Assembly (NCBI GenBank): GCA_010015655.1
Contig: ML976658.1
Span: forward strand, 77,787-141,786
Source of the DNA: Bimuria novae-zelandiae CBS 107.79
Lineage: Eukaryota > Ascomycota > Dothideomycetes > Pleosporales > Didymosphaeriaceae
Direction: 5' to 3'
DNA: 64,000 bases
Both the position numbers and the translations under genes were made by a program. The notes beneath the pieces were generated by a model. The model was not told the DNA's origin, ran no database searches, and was given only the letters and a program-made list of their open reading frames with translations. Within the stretch, counting starts at the first letter, position 1, and every line of letters starts with the position of its first letter. Shown piece by piece: positions 57,011 through 64,000 of this stretch.

Positions 57011-57253
57011 CTAGGCCAACTCCAAAATGAGGTTGGATTTTCGTCGCCTATGCATGTGTTGCAGCTGAAGTGCCGCAAGAACAATTCCGACTACCGCGAT
57101 AACAACTCCCAACGCACCGAAAATGACGTTCAACTTGTCTGAATCGTGGCCGTGTGGTTCACTAGTGGTTTGATATAACAGCGGGCTTGGTATGAGGCTA
57201 CTGCATGATGTCGATGTTCGGGTTATTGTGTAGTTGAGTGTTTCTAACGACAT
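57011..57253 (-). CDS. Small single-pass membrane protein
   Basis: 80 aa from the ATG at 57253 (MSLETLNYTITRTSTSCSS). One strong transmembrane helix (LNVIFGALGVVIAVVGIVLAA) is followed by the basic stretch HMHRRRKS, so the C-terminus probably faces the cytosol. Small proteins with an IFGALGV..A.VG type helix are common, unnamed and often strain-variable in filamentous fungi. The short length lowers confidence. Confidence 0.45.
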   Translation of the reverse strand: MSLETLNYTITRTSTSCSSLIPSPLLYQTTSEPHGHDSDKLNVIFGALGVVIAVVGIVLAALQLQHMHRRRKSNLILELA

Positions 57254-58064
57254 GACTAGGAATGCAGCGTCGACAAGCACAAGACGTACTTCAAGAATTT
57301 CAGGCGAGCGAGGAAGGGAGCTTCAATTGAATTCCAATCTTTGAAGAAAACCGAAATGCAACCGTGGAGCGGGTGGGGATGGATTTTTAAACAGACTCTT
57401 CCTCCTGGTCCACCAAGCAAGGTAATGTGCAACGGGCGGGTGGACGAGCTGTTATCCTGGGTGGAAGAACACCCAAATTCATGCCCGTCGCAGTACTTGT
57501 GGCCGACATATTGCGACAGGTGCGATGGCTAATATGATATTTCAACGTTGTTTTAGCATTCTAGGAGTAGGTGCTTGCACCGTTTTTGCAGAGAATGCAG
57601 TGCTCATACAGCTTCCGGATAGCAGGAACACTGTGCATGATATACGAGTACATGCGACGATGCGAGATTGGCCAAACAGATATCGCGGCGGCTTCAGTCC
57701 ATGTCTACGCTTAGCCTTCGAAGGAATTGATTGCATGCTCGATTAGGGAAGGCGGTAATGTACGTCTGCTGGACCGTCCGCCTGGACGCTGCTGATAGGC
57801 TAGCAAGTCAGCCTTTCATGCTCACCTGTGGCTCCGCCACTGAATTGCAACCATGCAAGTCAGCCTCCACCAGACCCCGCGCTGTCATTTGTCGCACTTC
57901 GTCGCACTTCGTCGCAATTTATCGCAACGCCTAGTACGGTGGCCTTGCTGTCGAAATGCGAGTTTATAACCCCACAGGACGCAAGAAACAAGTTGTAGCA
58001 CTGAACAAGAATCCTGCTCTCTGCGCATGCGTCGCCCATCTTGGCTTTACAGCACGCAAACTTA
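57254..58064. other. Intergenic
   Basis: About 0.8 kb between divergent genes. It contains a short tandem GTCGCACTTC word at about 57893-57912 and no supported gene. Confidence 0.4.
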
Positions 58065-59822
58065 ATGGCTTCCACTCAGCCTGATCCGACACGAAAACGA
58101 AAGTTCGCCCTTGTCAAGTGTGAACGGTGCCGGTTGGATAAACAAAAGTGCCTTCCTATCCAGCGTGACTGGCCTATCGAATGCAATCGATGCCTCGAGA
58201 AAGGCTTCCCCTGCTCACCTGGTAGGCGCATTCAACGCAGATCCAAGCACGAAGACACACTGTGAGTTACCCTGGTATAGGTACGGCCACATCCACCTGC
58301 TTATCTTACCCCGTTGGCCTCATCCACCCAGTCCAAGCGACCTTCAGCGGAGCTCGACGTCCGATGATTCAATTCTCGCGGCAGCGTGCGAGAAGAAGGT
58401 GAGGGATTTCGGCACTCTCCTTAGCTGCCATGGGATCATGAACTTGGCCCTCAAACGCCTCCATGACCTTAAGAAGACGACGCTTGCACCATTTTTGGAC
58501 AAGTGGCACACAGAGACCGAGTTCAACCGTGTTCTAAAGTTTGGTACATATAAACAATTGATGTCCCGTTTCGCGGGATTGGAGCTCAAGCTTGCCCAAC
58601 TGAGGCAAGAGATTGACATTGATGTGCGAAGATACCCGCTACACCCAGGCTCCGTATCTATTCTGCTTAACCAAGCATTGCCGCTTTTTGCATGGCAGAC
58701 TTCCTGCCCTGTCTGCAATCGGCTAAGTGGTGATGATGATATTCTTCACAATCTTGAAAGGAAGGGTGAGTCGCCCCTTCAAGCACTGGTATTAAAACTC
58801 ATTGCAGGCTAGGTGACTTTGCAAGGGCCTATCTTACCAGGCTGAGTCGACTCAGTCGCCACTTTGTTGTCCAGTACCATTGGTCCCAAGACTCGCCAGC
58901 CTTATTAGAGGCCGAGATATGTGGGCTGTATTCGTTGGCTATAGGGGCTAACGAGTCCATCCAGGATGCGCTGACCAGACACAATCTCTTCGAAACGTTG
59001 CCAGACGAGTCTCAATACAACTCACTTTACCGCCCCGACGAGATAAATTTCGGCATGGCTTTGGACGAACAAGCGGACATAGACTGTCTGGGGCGGACCG
59101 GTCTACACCAAGCACTTGATGCGGTGCCCATCTTAGAGAAGGAATATGTTCAGCCGAGAGCCATATTGCTGGCGCAACTGTTGACTTTCCTGGCCGACCG
59201 CCCGCTTGAATATATCAACCAACAGGACATTCTTGGCCGTACACTACTGCACATCGCGACCCAGAAAGGATGGACTGCTGGCGTTCGACAATTGCTCGAC
59301 AAGGGCGCTGATACAAGCTTGAAGACAGTATACGGGAGCCTGCCATTGCACTATGCAGCCGCCAGCGGGAACCTGGACATTCTTAAGATGTTGCGGAATG
59401 ACCTTCAAGGTGAGGGACACGCCAATCACGTCGACGTTCGCAACAACACAGCTCTATACTACGCTTGCGGAAACAAGAACCCGGGAGTGATCGACGAGTT
59501 GTTGTCTCAGGTTGATCCCAATGTTGGAGGCACAGCTGAGACCCCGTTGCCTCTATTAAAGGTGTGTTATCTCCAACTACATCCGACCCCATCATGAGTC
59601 TCCGAACTCACATCACATGCAGGTCGTGGAGCTGGGCGATAAGGACCTGGCGCAAACTCTCGTCAATGGTAAGTCCCTCAAGATACATTCGCATAAGTGA
59701 AACGCCAGAGCTCATGGTTTGTCGCAGCGGGTGCAGATTCGACATTCTTGGACGATCCGCCTCCAGGATTCGTTGTAAATCAAGCATTGACGATATATAC
59801 CCCATCCGGAATGGAAGTCTAA
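58065..59822 (+). CDS. Zn2Cys6-type DNA-binding domain fused to ankyrin repeats
   Basis: Five exons (58065-58261, 58332-58765, 58813-59561, 59623-59668, 59728-59822) over introns of 70, 47, 61 and 59 bp give 506 aa. Residues about 17-53 read KCERCRLDKQKC...CNRCLEKGFPC, the C-x2-C-x6-C...C-x2-C-x6-C zinc cluster of fungal transcription factors. A helical middle with its own CPVCNRLSGDDD follows. The C-terminal third has ankyrin repeats: CLGRTGLHQAL, DILGRTLLHIATQKGW, VYGSLPLHYAAASGNLDIL, NNTALYYACGNKNPGVIDELL and ELGDKDLAQTLVNAGAD. Exon 3 uses the second AG (GGCTAG); the first would create a stop. It may be a regulator with a protein-interaction tail; targets are unknown. Confidence 0.72.
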
Positions 59823-60126
59823 GAGCATATACTAGTCACGGTGGTCCAGAGACTGCAGAGTATTCCCCGCTACCACCAATGTCTGCTATGAAACTGACCC
59901 GCCGTCAATTTTTGGACTTTAGCGATGGCGTTGAACTGTCGTAGTATCACAACTATTCCGAAGGCGTCGGTGTAGCGCCGAATAAAATGTCTCATGAACA
60001 TTGTGTACGCATCCGTTCCGTGGTTGTGAGCGTACCGAAAGTACCAACCGCGCTGCCATCCTCAACACAATGATCACGTAACGCGACGAACCAAACATTG
60101 TGTACACAAGATGTGGCTCCCAATGG

Positions 60127-60162
<36 letters not shown>

Positions 60163-60403
60163 CTCGGGCGTGAACAATCAACATCTACCACACACAGCTA
60201 AAATTAGACCCTAGTTTATATCAAACATTGTGATGGTCTTCACTTATTATTCGCAGTGAGCCATCCTGAAGCGAATAGTCTTTTCGCGCAGAACATTCGA
60301 AGTCTTCACACCAAAAAAAATATTTCGCAATCTACAGTGGATCGCGACCATACATACCCGATTGCCAGATCCAGAGAATTCCCTTATCGCCGTTCGTCTT
60401 AAG
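59823..60403. other. Intergenic with poly-G run and short repeats
   Basis: The section holds a 34-base poly-G tract at 60129-60162 and the word AACATTGTG three times (about 59998, 60093 and 60223). No gene supported. Confidence 0.5.
60129..60162. repeat. Homopolymeric G tract (34 bases)
   Basis: An uninterrupted run of 34 G. Such a run can form G-quadruplexes and is prone to slippage and to sequencing or assembly error, so its length here may not be accurate. Confidence 0.9.
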
Positions 60404-60907
60404 ATGGGTCAATACAATTCAATGGCGCAGGCGCCTGAGTCGCTAGTGGCCAAGGGTGTTATCACCAGGTCTGAACACAATCAGGTCCGGAAAGCATATC
60501 GTAAGCGCTTCAAAGCCCGTGGAGATGTTCCGCTTAAGTTCCTAAGAGAGCAACGTAGGAGAGGCGCTCACAATCACACAACGACCGAGACGCAGAAGCC
60601 GCGCGGAGACCAGGAGGCCTTACAACCAATCCAACAATATCGCCAAGATAACAACTTCCTAGGTATCCCACTTCGTCAGTCAAATAAATATCTCGATCTT
60701 GATGAGATCCACCTAATCTTCCGGTTCCAAATTTCAATACCACGCTCCTCGGTAGACATATGGCTAAAAAGGCATGAAAGGAAATGCGACCCGCACTTGC
60801 CCTTGCAACTAAACTCCTCACTTCCCCAGACGCGCGTCGAGGCTTCTGGCATCGCCTATTCCTCGGCGAAGCTACAATTGATGACGCCACAAAAAAGCGA
60901 TACCTAG
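60404..60907 (+). CDS. Doubtful basic ORF overlapping the next gene
   Basis: 167 codons from the ATG at 60404 (MGQYNSMAQAPESLVAKG), Arg/Lys/Gln-rich, with no domain known to me. It overlaps the start of the next, better-supported frame by 124 bp in a different frame. It may be an upstream exon of that gene, a remnant or chance. Confidence 0.3.
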   Translation: MGQYNSMAQAPESLVAKGVITRSEHNQVRKAYRKRFKARGDVPLKFLREQRRRGAHNHTTTETQKPRGDQEALQPIQQYRQDNNFLGIPLRQSNKYLDLDEIHLIFRFQISIPRSSVDIWLKRHERKCDPHLPLQLNSSLPQTRVEASGIAYSSAKLQLMTPQKSDT

Positions 60908-61767
60908 AGCCTTCGGCCGAAGAGGTTGACTATGCGACCGCGAGTGCCTTATGCGACCAAACTTTGCTGGAGATTTCCGAGCGACTGAGTTTCTTCTGGA
61001 TGCCGGAAGATGAAGTTTATCATGCCATCTTTTGCCACGACGCTTTACACGCCCTCCATTACATCGACCGAACCATATTTGAGTCTTTCATCGAGCACGA
61101 AAATGGTGACCTGCATGCCTACACTGACAGTTGGTTCGGCCACATTGGTCTATCGTCTGCTTACCTTTACCATCTCCTCAGCCCAGAGTCGCCCGCGCGT
61201 CCGGGAAATTGGAATCCAGCTAACATGTGCTTGCAATTAGCTCTGGCGTATAACATCTGCCATGAGTTGGCGTATGCAATCTTCAGATGGCGGGATGGTG
61301 TTGGGGGGATTGCTGAGCCAGAGCCTTATGTTTTTCTGAAGGATCCGATGCCTGAAACGGGAAAATCTTGGAACTACTTCTTTTCCGGCGGTATTCTAGA
61401 GCTGCCACTTTACCCCGAATGGTTTGGGTACATGACGAACCGTAGTTGGAATTACATACACGCCACGCCCGGCTTGTCCGCAATCGTCGACATGCCTTGG
61501 ATCGAAGAGTGGTTCCTCAAGGAGATGTGGGTGCATAAAATCCCACTCGGTACTGCACCCTCCACGGACAGGCCTACCTGTCCGAAGCTGTGGATTACAG
61601 ACCGCTTGGTGGAATTGGAGGAGATCGCGAGTCTCCGGCCAGTTCTGTATAGGGACGGAAAGACAGTGGCCTCATGTTACGGGCACGATACTGAGGATTT
61701 TGATCATGGAGGTCTCTCTAAGCCCGGCTTCCTCGAGTCCTGGTTCTACGAAACAAGTAAGAGGTAG
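60784..61767 (+). CDS. Unknown protein resembling a degenerate HExxH metalloprotease-like family
   Basis: Uninterrupted 327-aa frame from the ATG at 60784 (MRPALALATKLLTSPDARRG). Around residue 160 it reads LALAYNICHELAYAIFRWRDG, followed by EPEPYVF and WNYFFSGGILEL. This layout recalls fungal hypothetical proteins that have a full HExxH before an EP.F/ELG region; here the second His position is Tyr (HELAY), so zinc catalysis looks lost. That comparison is from memory and is inference. There is no signal peptide. Confidence 0.55.
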   Translation: MRPALALATKLLTSPDARRGFWHRLFLGEATIDDATKKRYLEPSAEEVDYATASALCDQTLLEISERLSFFWMPEDEVYHAIFCHDALHALHYIDRTIFESFIEHENGDLHAYTDSWFGHIGLSSAYLYHLLSPESPARPGNWNPANMCLQLALAYNICHELAYAIFRWRDGVGGIAEPEPYVFLKDPMPETGKSWNYFFSGGILELPLYPEWFGYMTNRSWNYIHATPGLSAIVDMPWIEEWFLKEMWVHKIPLGTAPSTDRPTCPKLWITDRLVELEEIASLRPVLYRDGKTVASCYGHDTEDFDHGGLSKPGFLESWFYETSKR

Positions 61768-62569
61768 GCCGAAATGGCTGTTGAGGGTGGGTTTGATAAG
61801 GCTGATCTTGAGAGTGCCTAAGGCAACGTTTATATAGAAACTCTCGATTCATCTGCACACCAGCATCAAAGTAAACCATCTTAAGATGATGAGTCGATCC
61901 CTTAGAAGTGGGTAAGGCATGTCAGGCAGCGAGCTTGGACTTATCTTCCTCGCCTCTGTCGCTGGTCGACTTAGGCAACATTTAGTTTAGTTGCTAAACG
62001 AATTACTCTTTTCCGAATTACCCTTTATGTCTTAAAATCATTGCACTTCATACCAAATTTGACTTATTAGTATATTTTTGATCTGTATTGTACCAGTACT
62101 GTTCTCCTGTGAAAAGAAATCAAATAACTAATCCATAAGTTATAAAGAATGTCGATTCACGACACTATCGAGTCGCTATCGGATTTAACTGACACAGAAT
62201 GCTGGACAGGAGACCATTGAGCAGAGCAGTCTCTCCTGAGGAGTCGTGGTGTTGTGAGAGGCTGGTAGCCGCTAAGCCCAATGCGGGTCTCTTGATTGCA
62301 CCATCGGCTTAGTAATATTTGGCTTCCCAACGGGCCGATAAAATTATCACCCACATGTTTAAGCGCCTGCGAAGGTAGAACCAGGAAGCAAGGAAAGTCA
62401 GGCATAACTGGAAAGGAGGCCTTGGCTTCTGTCGATTAGTGAACCCCGGCTCTGCAGCACTTTGCTAGTGGTCACGCCACAAACTTGCACCGGTGGACTC
62501 AGCTTAACATTGTTCTCACCACGAGTGCACCTTCTCCTTGCTCTTGACTTCCACACGAAAACTGAAACA
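61768..62569. other. Intergenic
   Basis: About 0.8 kb; 61975-62150 is AT-rich. It is the upstream region of the SQR gene. No gene or RNA recognised. Confidence 0.45.
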
Positions 62570-63925
62570 ATGTTGCCCCGGGCCTCCGCCACGTGCCGGA
62601 GAGCAGCCTCCGCTGCAGGGCGATCTATCACAAACCCACATTCACTTCGGACTCATGCATCAGTAGCGCCCGTCGCTCCTCCTTATCTTTACAAGGTCGT
62701 GGTCGTTGGCGGAGGCACTGCGGGTATGACAGTCAGTCACCAGTTACTGCGGACCGGAAAATTCACTCAGGACGAGATTGCAATTGTCGACCCAGCCGAG
62801 TGGCATCACTACCAGCCCGGATGGACCCTGGTCGGCGGAGGCTTGAAGAAGAAAGAAGACCTGCGGCAACCCCTCAGGAAACTCGTTGGTCCGAAGTTGA
62901 GGCTGTTCCACGAGCAAGTGGGTTCCTTCTCGCCAGAGGAGAACCAAGTCACACTTAGCAATGGCGACAGGCTAATCTACGAACAACTCGTAGTCGCTCC
63001 TGGTATCAACGTCGACACAAGCACCATCAAAGGACTTCCTGAGGCTCTGGCTGACCCGAAGTCTCCGGTCTCCACCATCTTCAAGTACGAAACTTGTGAC
63101 AAAGCTTGGAGAAACATCCAGGATTTCAAGAAGGGCACCGCCATCTTCGCACACCCTGCCGGGGCTATCAAGTGCGCAGGCGCCCCTCAGAAGATCATGT
63201 GGCTAGCTTCCGACCACTGGCAGCGCGCAGATCTGTACAACTACAAAGACCCTTCATCTTCGCCTATCAATATCTCCTTCGCAACCGGTCTCCCTGTTAT
63301 GTTCGGTGTACCCAAGTACAACGCCACGTTAGAGGAGCTGCGCAAAGAACGCGGCATCGAGGGTCTGTTCCAGCACGATCTCGTCGAGATCAACGGCGAT
63401 ACCGCCGTCTTCGCGACCCCTTCCGGGGAGCGCCACACCAAGAAATTCGACTTCCTCCACGCGGTGCCGAAGATGGGACCGTACACATTCGTCAAGAACA
63501 GCGCTCTCGCGGATGCGGCGGGCTACGTCGACGTCGACCAAGCCACGCTCCAGCACAAGAAGTACCCCAATGTTTGGTCCGCTGGCGATGCGTCTTCGCT
63601 CCCGACGTCCAAAACCGCCGCTGCCGTTACCGCGCAGGCTCCAGTGCTCGTCAGCAATATGCTGCGCAGCATGGAAGGAAAGGAGGTCGAGGCAGACTAC
63701 GATGGGTACACTTCGTGCCCACTGCTGACCGAGTACGGGAAGGTGCTGCTTGCGGAGTTCAAGTATGGCGGCCAGCCGAAGGAGACGTTTGGGAAGATGT
63801 TTGGTGTGGATCAGGCGACGCCGAGGAAGGCGTTTTATTATTTGAAGAAGGACTTCTTCCCTTGGGTGTATCAGAATCATATGGTTAAGGGAAGGTGGGG
63901 CGGACCGAAGGGGTTCATTCGGTGA
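62570..63925 (+). CDS. SQOR: Mitochondrial sulfide:quinone oxidoreductase
   Basis: Intronless, 451 aa from the ATG at 62570. The first 30 residues (MLPRASATCRRAASAAGRSI) are Arg/Ala/Ser-rich without acids, a mitochondrial presequence. The FAD-binding motif VVVVGGGTAGM (about 43-53) follows, then WHHYQPGWTLVGGG, typical of SQR. The two redox cysteines of the eukaryotic enzymes are present: Cys202 in AIKCAGAPQK and Cys383 in TSCPLLTEYGK. VWSAGDASSLPTSKTAAA forms the second FAD contact. The enzyme oxidises sulfide in the inner mitochondrial membrane and passes electrons to ubiquinone. The fission yeast orthologue is Hmt2. Confidence 0.95.
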   Translation: MLPRASATCRRAASAAGRSITNPHSLRTHASVAPVAPPYLYKVVVVGGGTAGMTVSHQLLRTGKFTQDEIAIVDPAEWHHYQPGWTLVGGGLKKKEDLRQPLRKLVGPKLRLFHEQVGSFSPEENQVTLSNGDRLIYEQLVVAPGINVDTSTIKGLPEALADPKSPVSTIFKYETCDKAWRNIQDFKKGTAIFAHPAGAIKCAGAPQKIMWLASDHWQRADLYNYKDPSSSPINISFATGLPVMFGVPKYNATLEELRKERGIEGLFQHDLVEINGDTAVFATPSGERHTKKFDFLHAVPKMGPYTFVKNSALADAAGYVDVDQATLQHKKYPNVWSAGDASSLPTSKTAAAVTAQAPVLVSNMLRSMEGKEVEADYDGYTSCPLLTEYGKVLLAEFKYGGQPKETFGKMFGVDQATPRKAFYYLKKDFFPWVYQNHMVKGRWGGPKGFIR

Positions 63926-64000
63926 GCATGTTCTGAATACTGGGGAACGACATGTACGATGGTACCTAGATGTACAATGATAGAGATAGTTGTTAACCTT

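Noticed and set aside
1..64000. CRISPR arrays, bacterial operons, phage genes
   Set aside because: The sequence is clearly eukaryotic with spliced genes, and no spaced identical short repeats of array type were seen.

Overview
The window looks like nuclear DNA of a filamentous ascomycete (Pezizomycotina, probably Dothideomycetes; the class is an inference). Reasons: short GT-AG introns of about 45-120 bp, a type I highly reducing polyketide synthase, a Zn2Cys6-type gene, fungal-only families (DUF7053, DUF7730, DUF2011, Mso1-like), and a TpA-saturated transposon graveyard that carries the codon changes expected from repeat-induced point mutation (RIP).

Layout. 1-240: end of an unmutated Fot1/pogo-type DNA transposon running off the left edge. 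240-4660: AT-rich RIP island with relics of two Ty3/gypsy elements in opposite orientation and a Tc1/mariner relic around a small GC-normal block. 5.1-19.4 kb: RING protein, DUF7053 protein, MARVEL membrane protein, secreted metzincin protease, PL26-type rhamnogalacturonan exolyase, an unknown F-box-like protein and a secreted S10 carboxypeptidase. Three of these are predicted secreted hydrolases. 21.4-30.0 kb: conserved housekeeping pair TSC2 (tuberin) and CSE1 (exportin-2), divergent from a shared 506-bp promoter. 30.6-43.7 kb: DUF7730 protein, then a complete 11-exon highly reducing PKS (KS-AT-DH-MT-ER-KR-ACP, 2508 aa) divergent from a DHA2 MFS exporter. The intergenic space between them carries a 157-bp-period direct repeat; together they look like a minimal secondary-metabolite locus. 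43.9-55.6 kb: alanyl-tRNA editing protein, three unknown or low-information genes, GYP7 Rab-GAP, Mso1-like exocytosis factor and DUF2011 protein. 55.6-62.5 kb: sparse accessory stretch with LTR-like debris, a tiny membrane protein, a Zn2Cys6-ankyrin fusion protein, a 34-base poly-G run and a degenerate metalloprotease-like protein. 62.6-63.9 kb: mitochondrial sulfide:quinone oxidoreductase.

Most multi-exon models were rebuilt by hand from splice sites and frame closure; every joined model given here is an exact multiple of three. No structural RNA gene or CRISPR array was found.
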